NCBI GenBank assembly: GCA_934692675.1
Contig: CAKUUD010000003.1
Span: forward strand, 62,001 to 126,000
Source of the DNA: an uncultured Eubacteriales bacterium
GTDB taxonomy: Bacteria > Bacillota > Clostridia > Oscillospirales > Acutalibacteraceae
Direction: 5' to 3'
DNA: 64,000 nucleotides
Under the pieces are notes generated by a model. The model searched no databases, was not told the origin of the DNA, and was given only the letters and a program-made list of their open reading frames with translations. A program made the position numbers and the translations under genes. Shown here piece by piece: positions 26,458 to 34,081 of this stretch. Within the stretch, counting starts at the first letter, position 1. The number at the start of each line of letters is the position of its first letter.

Positions 26458-27207
26458 ATGGAATTAGTTAAAAAAATTAAATATTCTTTGAAAGATTTTT
26501 TGAATTTAGTTGACCTTTTGCGTTCTCCAAAAGGTTGTCCGTGGGAACGAGTTCAAACTCACAGCAGTATTCGTTCCAGCCTGATAGAAGAAGCGTACGA
26601 CGCTGTTGAAGCCATTGATTTAAGCGATAGCGATATGCTAAAAGAAGAGCTCGGCGATTTATTGCTCCAAATAGCCCTTCATGCAAGTATCGAAGAAAAC
26701 GAAGATAATTTCAATTTTGAAGATGTTGTGGATGGCATATGCAGAAAAATAATTTTAAAGCATCCGCATCTTTTTTCGGATTTAAAACATAAAAATGAAG
26801 ATAATAACGATGGATATACTCCAAGGATAAAAAATAATTCCAGAAATTTTAAAGTCCATTCTATGTCAGATTCTCCAATTGATAGCATGAGGAGCGTATC
26901 AAAAATATTGCCATCTCTTATGCGCACGACAAAAATTCAAAGGAGAGCAGCAAGGTCCGGCTATGGAGTTTTTTCGGTTGACGATGCGCTGGAAGAAACA
27001 TTTGAAAGGCTGGAATACCTTGAAACTTTAATATCTCAAGGCAAGCAAGAAGAGTATTTCAGGGAGCTTGGTGGTTTACTTTTTTCCATCACCGAAGTGG
27101 CTCGGCTTATAGGTGTTGACCCCGAAAGTGCTCTATATGATTCGTGCGAAAGATTCAAAGATGAGTTTTTATATAAAATTTCTCTTGAAAACCGCGGTAA
27201 AATGTAG
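26458..27207 (+). CDS. mazG: Nucleoside triphosphate pyrophosphohydrolase MazG
   Basis: MazG hydrolyses (d)NTPs to monophosphates and PPi. The 249-residue product has the first MazG domain with GCPWERVQTHSSIRSSLIEEAYD near residues 27-49 and EELGDLLLQIALHA near 63, with the metal-binding EExxE/ExxD pattern; the C-terminal domain (ALEETFERLEYL, LGGLLFSITEVARL) is the usual second, divergent MazG domain. GTAGGAG precedes the ATG. HU follows, as in many Clostridia. Confidence 0.95.
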   Translation: MELVKKIKYSLKDFLNLVDLLRSPKGCPWERVQTHSSIRSSLIEEAYDAVEAIDLSDSDMLKEELGDLLLQIALHASIEENEDNFNFEDVVDGICRKIILKHPHLFSDLKHKNEDNNDGYTPRIKNNSRNFKVHSMSDSPIDSMRSVSKILPSLMRTTKIQRRAARSGYGVFSVDDALEETFERLEYLETLISQGKQEEYFRELGGLLFSITEVARLIGVDPESALYDSCERFKDEFLYKISLENRGKM

Positions 27208-27302
27208 TAATATCTTTATGCTGATTAAAATTCAACAGATGCGAAAGGTCAGCGTAAAAAGTACGTGCTGATTTAGCACCAAAAACACGGAGGTTTTTAT
27301 TT

Positions 27303-27575
27303 ATGAACAGAGCAGAACTCGTAGCAAAAATTGCTGAAAAAAGTGAGCTCACAAAAAAAGATTCAGAAAAAGCATTAACTGCTTTTATAGAATCTGTGAC
27401 AGAAGCACTTGCAGACAAAGACAAAGTTCAACTCGTTGGATTTGGAACTTTTGAGACACGTTCACGTGTAGAGCGCACAGGTCGTGACCCAAGAACTGGA
27501 AATCCAATCAAGATTCCAGCATCCAACACACCTGCTTTTAAAGCTGGCAAAGCTTTAAAAGATGCTGTAAACTAA
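27303..27575 (+). CDS. hup: DNA-binding protein HU
   Basis: A 90-residue histone-like protein. It begins MNRAELVAKIAEKS, has VGFGTFETRSRVERTGRDP leading to the DNA-binding arm RTGNPIKIPASNTPAFKAGK, and ends KALKDAVN. CGGAGG precedes the ATG. It forms dimers that bend and compact DNA. In many Firmicutes rqcP, yabP and yabQ follow; here a terminator follows instead. Confidence 0.96.
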   Translation: MNRAELVAKIAEKSELTKKDSEKALTAFIESVTEALADKDKVQLVGFGTFETRSRVERTGRDPRTGNPIKIPASNTPAFKAGKALKDAVN

Positions 27576-27591
27576 GTTTACATATATGGAT

Positions 27592-27623
27592 CCGCTGAAT
27601 AAATTTCAGCGGTTTATTTTTTT
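27592..27623 (+). terminator. Terminator of hup
   Basis: CCGCTGAA 27592-27599 pairs with TTCAGCGG 27605-27612, followed by TTTATTTTTTT. Confidence 0.9.
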
Positions 27624-27634
27624 GTATAAAAATG

Positions 27635-27663
27635 TTGAAATTCGGTGAAGAATAAGTTATAAT
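27635..27663 (+). promoter_or_regulatory. Promoter of the first secreted paralogue
   Basis: TTGAAA 27635-27640, a 17-bp spacer and TATAAT 27658-27663, 42 bp before the ATG. Confidence 0.78.
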
Positions 27664-27705
27664 AATATTAGTAAAGAAAAAATAAAAATTAAGGAGCACA
27701 TTTAC

Positions 27706-28260
27706 ATGAAAAAATTCAAAGCACTAAGTCTCGCTATTTTATCTTTAGGTTCTATCTTTATGAGCAACCACACGCCTGTATCTGCAGTTAAATTTCCTAC
27801 CGGTCCTCAAGTTGCTTCTTTGCCGCTCACTGAACCATCGGTAGCAGAGGCAAGAAGATTATATGTGGGAGTAGTTGACGCTCACAGTAATATTACTAAT
27901 TCTGTTACTGTTGAAGCCAGAAGAAATTGCATGCGCGATTACATTAGTAAAGTTAATTTATTTTCCAATTTCTTTGGCACCATGGAAAAAGAAAATCAAA
28001 AATATATTAGCGCTCTGATGCTGGCGGATGCAATCTTCGCCGAACGTGCCCCGGGGTATAGTAATCATCTTATCTTAATGAATTTTGTGGTTAATGTTTT
28101 AAAGAATGTAAATTCAGTTGAATTGGATGTTAGTTTGTTAGATATCACTGTAACAGCAAATTATCATATGGAAAATATCCCTGACAATGTAAGAAGGATT
28201 CTTAGCCATTGCGCCCGATCGGTACGAATCGTGGGTAATGAGATTTCATATTCTTTTTAA
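27706..28260 (+). CDS. Secreted protein of unknown function, 184 residues (paralogue of 28426)
   Basis: The N-terminus is a signal peptide (KKFKALSLAILSLGSIF, cleavage likely after VSA near residue 28). The mature part is predicted mixed alpha/beta with the end VRIVGNEISYSF. It shares with the next gene the start MKK-ALSLA, a helical middle with ENQKYISA / ENSKKYFSA, an IP-NVRRILS / IPSDIRLILS stretch and the C-terminal GN-ISYSF. AAGGAGCA precedes the ATG. No known domain recognised. Confidence 0.8.
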   Translation: MKKFKALSLAILSLGSIFMSNHTPVSAVKFPTGPQVASLPLTEPSVAEARRLYVGVVDAHSNITNSVTVEARRNCMRDYISKVNLFSNFFGTMEKENQKYISALMLADAIFAERAPGYSNHLILMNFVVNVLKNVNSVELDVSLLDITVTANYHMENIPDNVRRILSHCARSVRIVGNEISYSF

Positions 28261-28344
28261 AGTTATAAAATAGTTTTGCAAAGACTGATATCAATTTACA
28301 TTAGCGGTTTTTCATTGTATGTGAAAAGCCGCTCATTTTTTAGG

Positions 28345-28373
28345 TTGATATTTTCGAAAAAACACGTTATAAT
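28345..28373 (+). promoter_or_regulatory. Promoter of the second secreted paralogue
   Basis: TTGATA 28345-28350, a 17-bp spacer and TATAAT 28368-28373, 52 bp before the GTG start; the arrangement duplicates that of the first copy. Confidence 0.78.
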
Positions 28374-28425
28374 GATATTAAAATCAAAGCGATGTATTGT
28401 TACAAAAATTAAGGAGAGTTTTTAC

Positions 28426-28974
28426 GTGAAAAAAATTAGAGCACTAAGTTTAGCACTATCTTTAGTCCTTGTCCCTGTCGGAAATCAACTATACGCAGCT
28501 GAGTCTGGTTGGACTCCTCGCCCTGTGGCCCAGACGCCTGCACAAAATTTCAATCTTCCAACCGACGACCCCGAAGTATCACTAGCATCAGATATTTTCG
28601 AAGATATGGTAATGTCTAGGATGGATTTTGGGAATACTGAAAATTTAACAAGAAAATTTAGAGTTTTCGCTAACTTTGTTAGTAATATGCGTGAAAATAG
28701 CAAAAAATATTTTAGCGCTATAATACTGTCCTGTCCGGTAATTTCTGGCGTGGATGAATCAATTCCTTCGGATATAAGAGTGAGAATGATAGGGAGCCTT
28801 TTAAAAGGTGTATATACCAATGTGAGTTCGGTTGAATGGAATATCGACGTGAATAACCATAGAGGCACACTTAGTCTTAATATGAGAGACATTCCCTCGG
28901 ACATAAGATTAATCCTGAGTTTGTACTCTGATTTTATTCATGTACAAGGTAATAAAATTTCTTACTCTTTTTAA
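28426..28974 (+). CDS. Secreted protein of unknown function, 182 residues (paralogue of 27706)
   Basis: The start is a GTG at 28426 after AAGGAGAG, matching the site spacing of its paralogue; the reading frame extends upstream to 28276 but through the promoter. A signal peptide (IRALSLALSLVLVPVGNQLYA) is followed by a Pro-rich linker and a domain alignable to the first copy, ending VQGNKISYSF. The pair arose by tandem duplication including the control region. Function unknown; extracytoplasmic location inferred. Confidence 0.8.
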   Translation: MKKIRALSLALSLVLVPVGNQLYAAESGWTPRPVAQTPAQNFNLPTDDPEVSLASDIFEDMVMSRMDFGNTENLTRKFRVFANFVSNMRENSKKYFSAIILSCPVISGVDESIPSDIRVRMIGSLLKGVYTNVSSVEWNIDVNNHRGTLSLNMRDIPSDIRLILSLYSDFIHVQGNKISYSF

Positions 28975-29096
28975 AATTAAAAAATTATAAATTCCACTGA
29001 CTGGTAAGAGTTGGTGGTTTTTATTTTCTTGCCATAAGAAGAATAAAATCATATAATTTTATTAAGAAATATTCATAGCATTAAGGGTGATTTACT

Positions 29097-30068
29097 TTGG
29101 AATATATATTAAATGCATCGATAAAAAATTTAGGTTTTGTTGTTCCATGCGAAATTGTGGACAAGGAACTAAAATATTTAAAAGAGTCCCAGCTCAAAGT
29201 ACTTTTGTGGGTACTTAGAAATTCAAATAAAAATATTGTTTTTAAAAATATTTCATATGACATAGGAATTCCTTGCTCAGAGGTTGAAAATGCCGTAAAA
29301 TTTTTGGAGAGTAAAAATTTTATCACTCTAAATAAAAGTTTAGAAGAAGTTAATTTTACTCCCATAAATGAACCAAATGCCCCTGAAATCAAGCAAACCG
29401 GAAAAACAAATCTCAAATATCAGCGCCCCAATGCTCATTATATTGCCAAAAGAATCCAAAATTCCGATGAAATAAGCTTTTTGATGCAAGAAGCCGAAGT
29501 TATTCTCGGACGACCACTTTCCACGGGCGACAGCGCGGTTTTAATTATGCTCCACGATAATGAAGGCCTTCCGATCGATGTAATTCTTATGATACTTCAG
29601 TACAGTGTAAGCGCAGGAAAACCCGGTATGAAATATATCGAAAAATTAGGTTCCTCGTGGTCAAAAGAAGGCATAGACAGCATTGAAAAAGCCGAAACTA
29701 AAATAAAAGCTTTGAATGCTGTGAACATTAATTGGAAAAAATTTGAAAACATCATAGGCATAGAACACCGTGCTCCTACTGCACGAGAGGCCGACGCAGT
29801 TATGCGGTGGTTTGATGAATGGAAGTTCTCAGAAGACCTAATCAAAGAAGCCTACGACCGGTGTGTAAATTCCAACGGCAAATATGTTCTTAATTATATG
29901 GATAGTATAATCAAGCGCTGGCGCAACGAGAAGATTTTCACTATCGAACAAGCCCTTATGGAAAATTCCTCAAGAAAAAGATATAAACCTACTACCAAGC
30001 CTTTGGGTGACCCTTCGTATAATATCGATGAATATGAAAATTATAATATTTTTGACCATATAAAATAA
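29097..30068 (+). CDS. DnaD-domain replication initiation protein (DnaB/DnaD-like)
   Basis: A 323-residue primosomal protein. The N-terminal about 90 residues look like a winged helix (LKESQLKVLLWVLRNSNKN onward). Two DnaD/PhiSA-type helical domains follow: SFLMQEAEVILGRPLSTGDS near 125, and NIIGIEHRAPTAREADAVM near 219 with the YxxxI-like pattern (YVLNYMDSIIKRW). In Bacillus, DnaD and DnaB remodel origin DNA for helicase loading, and dnaB is followed by dnaI as here. The start is a TTG after AAGGGTGA. The next gene follows after 12 bp. Confidence 0.85.
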   Translation: MEYILNASIKNLGFVVPCEIVDKELKYLKESQLKVLLWVLRNSNKNIVFKNISYDIGIPCSEVENAVKFLESKNFITLNKSLEEVNFTPINEPNAPEIKQTGKTNLKYQRPNAHYIAKRIQNSDEISFLMQEAEVILGRPLSTGDSAVLIMLHDNEGLPIDVILMILQYSVSAGKPGMKYIEKLGSSWSKEGIDSIEKAETKIKALNAVNINWKKFENIIGIEHRAPTAREADAVMRWFDEWKFSEDLIKEAYDRCVNSNGKYVLNYMDSIIKRWRNEKIFTIEQALMENSSRKRYKPTTKPLGDPSYNIDEYENYNIFDHIK

Positions 30069-30080
30069 AGGAGGTAAAAA

Positions 30081-31088
30081 ATGGGATACAGCAGAGAAAT
30101 ATACGACGAAGTGCAAAAAAAATTATATAATAAAAGAATTTCAGCCTGGGAAGAATTAAATAAAAAAAAGGAAATCCTATATAAAAGGTTTCCCCGTGCC
30201 GCAGAAATAGAAAAAGACCTTTCCTCGACCGCTATTAAAGTAGCCAAATCGGTTTTGAAAGGCGCAAATGCTTCGGATGAAATAAGAAATTTAAAACTCA
30301 GAAATAAAATTTTACATAATGAATTAGTCTCTATTCTAAAGAGTGTGAATCTTCCGGAAGATTACCTGGAAATTAAATTTGAATGCGAAAAATGCAGCGA
30401 CGAAGGCTTTGTCGATGGGCGAATGTGCGAATGCATGAAAAATATGCTTAAATATGAATCATATAAAAAATTAAACCGAATGTCACCGTTGGAGCTATCG
30501 TCTTTTGATAATTTCAGCCTTGATTATTACTCGGACGTGCCTTCCAAAGATTGCCAACAGTCTCCTCAAAAAAGAATGTCTCTTATTTTAAATTTTTGCA
30601 GAAAATACGCAAACAATTTTAATAAACATTCCCCGAGTTTGCTCCTTACCGGTAGCACAGGGCTTGGTAAAACTCATTTGTCGCTCGCGATTGCAAGCGA
30701 AGTCATAAATAAAGGGTATGCAGTAATTTACGGCTCCACTCAGAATATGATTTCCAGCATGGAAAAAGAAAGATTTCAAAATTATCGCGAAAATAACGAA
30801 ACAGAACAGCATTTCATAGACTGTGATTTGCTGATAATAGATGATTTGGGCACCGAATTTTTATCTTCGTTTTCAACAGCCGCAATCTATAATGTTATAA
30901 ATTCCAGAATAATGATGAATAAACCCACGATAATTAGCACGAATCTTTCGATGAGAGAACTCGAAAAATGCTACACTCAAAGAATGGTCTCAAGAATAAT
31001 AGGGAACAATATAAGATTGGAATTTTTGGGTTCAGATATTCGTCAAAAGCGCTTAAGAGAGTCATTTAAAGATAATCGTGAAATATAA
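30081..31088 (+). CDS. dnaI: DnaI/DnaC-family helicase loader ATPase
   Basis: An AAA+ ATPase of 335 residues that loads the replicative helicase. The N-terminal region includes a Cys cluster (CEKCSDEGFVDGRMCEC near 104-120), a zinc-binding site in DnaI. Walker A GSTGLGKTHL is near 192, Walker B LLIIDDLGTEF near 251, and STNLSMREL (sensor 1) near 291. GGAGG precedes the ATG. It is co-transcribed with the DnaD-domain gene. Confidence 0.9.
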   Translation: MGYSREIYDEVQKKLYNKRISAWEELNKKKEILYKRFPRAAEIEKDLSSTAIKVAKSVLKGANASDEIRNLKLRNKILHNELVSILKSVNLPEDYLEIKFECEKCSDEGFVDGRMCECMKNMLKYESYKKLNRMSPLELSSFDNFSLDYYSDVPSKDCQQSPQKRMSLILNFCRKYANNFNKHSPSLLLTGSTGLGKTHLSLAIASEVINKGYAVIYGSTQNMISSMEKERFQNYRENNETEQHFIDCDLLIIDDLGTEFLSSFSTAAIYNVINSRIMMNKPTIISTNLSMRELEKCYTQRMVSRIIGNNIRLEFLGSDIRQKRLRESFKDNREI

Positions 31089-31090
31089 AA

Positions 31091-31112
31091 AAATCTCCCC
31101 CAGGGGAGATTT
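31091..31112. terminator. Hairpin between dnaI and the leader-peptide genes
   Basis: AAATCTCCCC pairs with GGGGAGATTT across two bases, flanked by A-rich and T-rich sequence. It lies between convergent units and could terminate both. Confidence 0.7.
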
Positions 31113-31132
31113 AAAATTATTTTGAAGATAAT

Positions 31133-31411
31133 TTATTTTTGATTTTTTTTGTATATGTGTTTTCCGCCTTCATACACACCAATTGAGAGCGCAGAATAAG
31201 AAATTGCTGATAATAAAACTCCTTCCGAAAAAGGTACGGTGTTGTCTTTCTCGACTCTTTTTTCTTTGGATACAACTATATCATGCATGGCTATATAAGG
31301 CGCGAGGTGATAGCTACTAAAACCACATGCAAATTCTTCAACGCACTGTGGAATTTCGAATTTCCCTCCTCCGACCACATTTTCAAGAGCACGTTCGTTT
31401 AATTTCATCAT
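31133..31411 (-). CDS. Double-glycine-leader protein with C-terminal membrane segment
   Basis: A 92-residue protein. After a short start comes KLNERALENVVGGG, a textbook double-glycine leader shape. The middle (about 20-60) has two cysteines; the end is a hydrophobic stretch, GVLLSAISYSALSIGVYEG, followed by the basic KHIYKKNQK. Start codons at 31411 or 31408 fit AAGGAGA; a TTG at 31420 is too close to it. It is co-transcribed with the paralogue 21 bp upstream. Class II bacteriocin precursor is one reading; a leader-tagged small membrane protein is another. Confidence 0.75.
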   Translation of the reverse strand: MMKLNERALENVVGGGKFEIPQCVEEFACGFSSYHLAPYIAMHDIVVSKEKRVEKDNTVPFSEGVLLSAISYSALSIGVYEGGKHIYKKNQK

Positions 31412-31432
31412 ATCAGCCAATCTCCTTCCATA

Positions 31433-31699
31433 TTATTGTCTGCCTTTAATTTTTTTATATGCATGTTTTATGCCTTCGTATGCACCAATAACTGCAGCAG
31501 AGCAAACAGCTACGGATGTCAGATATCCTGCCTCTTTGGCACTAAAAGTTGGGTAACTGCAGCATGTTTTGCATGCATTACATAAGTTTTCAAATGGAAT
31601 TTTTAACCCAGCTGCAAAACCAGGTCGCTTACGCGGAGCAAGTGAAGTTTTTTTCCCTCCGACCACATTTTCAAGAGCACGTTCATTTAATTTAATCAT
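31433..31699 (-). CDS. Double-glycine-leader protein with C-terminal membrane segment
   Basis: An 88-residue protein starting MIKLNERALENVVGG (residues 1-15). The central part is rich in Lys/Pro/Cys (CNACKTCC near 41-48) and the C-terminus repeats the module of its neighbour: SVAVCSAAVIGAYEGIKHAYKK. The DNA of the leader is nearly identical to that of the next gene while the middle is unrelated, so leader and tail are conserved around variable cargo. A strong promoter lies directly upstream. Function not recognised. Confidence 0.77.
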   Translation of the reverse strand: MIKLNERALENVVGGKKTSLAPRKRPGFAAGLKIPFENLCNACKTCCSYPTFSAKEAGYLTSVAVCSAAVIGAYEGIKHAYKKIKGRQ

Positions 31700-31734
31700 A
31701 TACGCTATCTCCTTTTGTATCGGTTTATGTTTAT

Positions 31735-31763
31735 ATTATAACACGGTTTTAATATAAAGTCAA
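31735..31763 (-). promoter_or_regulatory. Promoter of the leader-peptide pair
   Basis: On the minus strand, TTGACT 31758-31763, a 17-bp spacer and the consensus TATAAT 31735-31740, 36 bp before the ATG at 31699. Confidence 0.85.
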
Positions 31764-31792
31764 CACTTTTTGATTATTTTTCCAATTAAAAT

Positions 31793-32095
31793 TTACTTAA
31801 TAGCAAGTTTGGTTGTTTCCCACAGTCCGATTACAGTCATCGCCATAATTACCATCCCCGCGGCTTCACCAGTCCGATAATTAGGTGTGTAATTGCAATA
31901 TTTTTTTGGATTTTTCCCTGTAATTATATGGGATACAGTTTTGTAGGATTTTTTTGGGAATTTTCTGAGCCCTTTTAAAAATTCTTCCGCTTTGTCGCCA
32001 AAAATTTTCTCAGGTATATAATTGTTGTTATTATTATTGTTATTCGTCGCTCCTCCTGCAACAAAATTTAGACTTTGTTCGTCCAATTTAATCAT
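31793..32095 (-). CDS. Double-glycine-leader protein with poly-Asn and C-terminal membrane segment
   Basis: A 100-residue protein. The ATG at 32095, 7 nt after AGGAG, gives MIKLDEQSLNFVAGG, the same leader design. A run of eight Asn follows, then a Lys/Pro-rich middle (FPKKSYKT, GKNPKKYC) and a C-terminal hydrophobic segment, AAGMVIMAMTVIGLWETTKLAIK, equivalent to the tail module of the two genes downstream. It is separated from them by 93 bp holding their promoter, so it is transcribed on its own. Confidence 0.75.
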   Translation of the reverse strand: MIKLDEQSLNFVAGGATNNNNNNNNYIPEKIFGDKAEEFLKGLRKFPKKSYKTVSHIITGKNPKKYCNYTPNYRTGEAAGMVIMAMTVIGLWETTKLAIK

Positions 32096-32226
32096 GTATA
32101 TCACTCCTGCCTATTATAACTATAACATAAGCTAAACAAAAATTCAATAATATTTTTTATATTGTACAAAAATACTTCAAAAATTTTTAAAAAGTGGATT
32201 AAATAAAAAAATATAAAAATAAGTGC

Positions 32227-32255
32227 TTGACAATATTTTTAATTGATGATATCAT
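32227..32255 (+). promoter_or_regulatory. Promoter of the five-tRNA cluster
   Basis: TTGACA 32227-32232, a 17-bp spacer and TATCAT 32250-32255, 41 bp before tRNA-Val. Confidence 0.7.
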
Positions 32256-32296
32256 TTATCATGTTGAAACGTGAGTAGCAAAGAGAATCATGTTTT

Positions 32297-32373
32297 GGGA
32301 GCATAGCTCAGTTGGTTAGAGCACTTGCCTTACAAGCAAGGGGTCATAGGTTCGAGTCCTATTGTTCCCACCA
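32297..32373 (+). tRNA. tRNA-Val (TAC)
   Basis: 77 nt with CCA; acceptor GGGAGCA/TGTTCCC; anticodon loop CTTACAA. Confidence 0.95.
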
Positions 32374-32384
32374 CTATTAAATAT

Positions 32385-32461
32385 GGCCCGGTAGTTCAGT
32401 TGGTTAGAACGCTAGCCTGTCACGCTAGAGGTCGACGGTTCGAGCCCGTTCCGGGTCGCCA
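32385..32461 (+). tRNA. tRNA-Asp (GTC)
   Basis: 77 nt with CCA; acceptor GGCCCGG/CCGGGTC with G discriminator; anticodon loop CTGTCAC. Confidence 0.95.
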
Positions 32462-32547
32462 TTTTAATTTTTAGTAATAATTTCGGCATATCATTAATAA
32501 TTATTGATAGTCAGAAGTTTAACACTAAGGAAAAATAAAAAGCAGAT

Positions 32548-32623
32548 GCCTCTGTAGCTCAGTTGGTAGAGCAAAGGACTGAAAATCCTTGTGTCGGTGG
32601 TTCGATTCCACCCGGAGGCACCA
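32548..32623 (+). tRNA. tRNA-Phe (GAA)
   Basis: 76 nt with CCA; acceptor GCCTCTG/CGGAGGC; anticodon loop CTGAAAA. The 86-bp gap before it is AT-rich and shows no gene. Confidence 0.95.
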
Positions 32624-32627
32624 CAGT

Positions 32628-32703
32628 GCGGATGTAGCTCATCTGGTAGAGCGCCACCTTGCCAAGGTGGAGGTAGCGGGTTCGAGCCCCGTCATCCGCT
32701 CCA
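32628..32703 (+). tRNA. tRNA-Gly (GCC)
   Basis: 76 nt with CCA; anticodon stem CCACC/GGTGG with loop TTGCCAA. Confidence 0.95.
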
Positions 32704-32721
32704 ATTTATATCCATTTTTAC

Positions 32722-32796
32722 GGCGCTATAGCCAAGTGGTAAGGCCGAGGTCTGCAAAACCTCTATTCCCCAGTTCGAATCTGGGTGGCGCCTCCA
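32722..32796 (+). tRNA. tRNA-Cys (GCA)
   Basis: 75 nt with CCA; acceptor GGCGCTA/TGGCGCC with T discriminator (U73, an identity element of cysteine tRNA); anticodon loop CTGCAAA. Confidence 0.95.
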
Positions 32797-32909
32797 GTTA
32801 ATATTTTTAGAATTTTGCCATGTGATGTATGAAGTCCGTTTGGATTTTGTATATGACAAGGCAAATTTAATATGTTTGTATTTTATAATTATAACTGTGG
32901 AGGATTGTC

Positions 32910-33143
32910 GTGACATTACTTAGTATCGGCTTTGGAAATGCGCTTTCTCAAGAGCGAATAATTTCGATTTTAACTCCCGATTCTGCGCCCGTAAAAAGGC
33001 TGGTTCACATTGCCAAGGAGTCCGGAAATTTAATTGATGCTACATGCGGAAGAAAAACTCAGTCAGTTATAATTATGGATAGCGATCACGTGGTCACTTC
33101 GGCAATGAGCGCCGAAGCTTTGGCCGGGAAAATAAATAAATAG
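32910..33143 (+). CDS. remA: RemA-family DNA-binding regulator (DUF370)
   Basis: A 77-residue protein matching the RemA/DUF370 family: LLSIGFGNALSQERIISIL, DSAPVKRLVHIAKESG, LIDATCGRKTQSVIIMDSDH. In Bacillus RemA is a DNA-binding activator of matrix genes; in Clostridia the gene is widespread beside gmk and its role is less clear. The start is GTG at 32910 after GGAGGA. It leads the remA-gmk-rpoZ operon here. Confidence 0.93.
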   Translation: MTLLSIGFGNALSQERIISILTPDSAPVKRLVHIAKESGNLIDATCGRKTQSVIIMDSDHVVTSAMSAEALAGKINK

Positions 33144-33168
33144 CATAAAATTTTTGAGGAGAAGTTAA

Positions 33169-33786
33169 GTGGAAAACAAAAAAAGAGGATTATTAATAAT
33201 TTTGTCAGGCCCTTCGGGTTCCGGTAAAGATTCAGTTTTAAAAGAAATACTGTCCGAAAGAAAAAATATATCTCTTTCGATTTCTTGCACCACCAGACCA
33301 CCCAGAGAAGGCGAAGTCGACGGTAAAGATTACTATTTTATTGATAAAGAAGAGTTTTTATCTTCGGCAAAGCAAGGCAAAATGCTCGAATACGCCTGTT
33401 ACTGTGAGAATTATTACGGTACCCCCGTTGAAAAAGTTGAAAATCAATTACAGCAAGGCACTAACGTTATCCTTGAAATCGAAGTCCAAGGCGCTAGGGG
33501 TGTTATGAAGAAATGCCCCGAAGCAGTTAGCATTTTCCTTTTGCCGCCCTCTATGGCTGAGCTTAAAAACAGGCTCCATGGCCGCGGCTCGGACTCTGAT
33601 GAAGTTATCGAAAAGCGTTTGACAGAAGCTAAAAATGAAATAAAATTATCTTGCAAATACGATTATGTGGTCGTGAACGAAGACCTCAAAAAATGCGCGC
33701 AAGATATTATAAAAATTATAGATTCCCAATTTTTTAAATATGATAATATGAAAAATAAAATTGATGAGGTGCTGAGTAATGAGTAA
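33169..33786 (+). CDS. gmk: Guanylate kinase
   Basis: Converts GMP (and dGMP) to GDP with ATP. The 205-residue product has the P-loop GPSGSGKDSVL at about 12-22, SCTTRPPREGEVDGKDYYF near 38 (GMP binding) and the EYACYCENYYGTP lid region. The start is GTG at 33169 after GAGGAG. Its last codons overlap rpoZ by 8 bp. Confidence 0.96.
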   Translation: MENKKRGLLIILSGPSGSGKDSVLKEILSERKNISLSISCTTRPPREGEVDGKDYYFIDKEEFLSSAKQGKMLEYACYCENYYGTPVEKVENQLQQGTNVILEIEVQGARGVMKKCPEAVSIFLLPPSMAELKNRLHGRGSDSDEVIEKRLTEAKNEIKLSCKYDYVVVNEDLKKCAQDIIKIIDSQFFKYDNMKNKIDEVLSNE

Positions 33787-33976
33787 AATACTATCCGTAA
33801 AAGACATGCTTGAAGGGAAGTCCAATAAATATCCGTTGGCGGTGGCCGTAGCAAAAAGAGCACGCGAAATAACCGAGGATATACTTATCCATGAAAGAAT
33901 AGTCGATGAAAAACCCGTGAACATTGCTATCGAAGAATTTAAAGAAGGGAAATATTTAATTGTAGAACCTGACTAA
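33779..33976 (+). CDS. rpoZ: RNA polymerase omega subunit
   Basis: A 65-residue omega subunit that supports RNA polymerase assembly. It has NKYPLAVAVAKRAREI (the helix clamping the beta-prime subunit) and KPVNIAIEEFKEGK. The ATG overlaps the end of gmk, so translation is coupled. priA normally follows but is displaced here by a 1.2-kb insertion. Confidence 0.93.
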   Translation: MSKILSVKDMLEGKSNKYPLAVAVAKRAREITEDILIHERIVDEKPVNIAIEEFKEGKYLIVEPD

Positions 33977-33992
33977 ATTTTTGAAATAGCTA

Positions 33993-34021
33993 TTTACAAT
34001 TTTATCCTAAAGTGATATAAT
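33993..34021 (+). promoter_or_regulatory. Promoter of the 380-residue coiled-coil gene
   Basis: TTTACA 33993-33998, a 17-bp spacer and consensus TATAAT 34016-34021 with extended TGA, 61 bp before the ATG. Confidence 0.8.
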
Positions 34022-34022
34022 C

Positions 34023-34052
34023 AGTGCAACCAAATTCAATTTGTGTTGCACT
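34023..34052. repeat. Imperfect palindrome at the predicted transcription start
   Basis: AGTGCAAC and GTTGCACT arms plus inner CAAATT/AATTTG, with one bulged base, followed by AAATTTTT. It begins right after the -10 box, so it may be an operator; it could equally be the terminator of the rpoZ operon. Confidence 0.6.
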
Positions 34053-34081
34053 AAATTTTTGCTGAAAAGGGGTATGATGTT

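Noticed and set aside
31133..32095. A complete bacteriocin cluster.
   Set aside because: No peptidase-containing ABC transporter, immunity protein or modification enzyme is adjacent; only the leader-like N-termini support it.
32297..32796. CRISPR-like or repeat array suggested by regularly spaced similar segments.
   Set aside because: The similarity is that of consecutive tRNA genes (shared T-arm and D-arm sequence).
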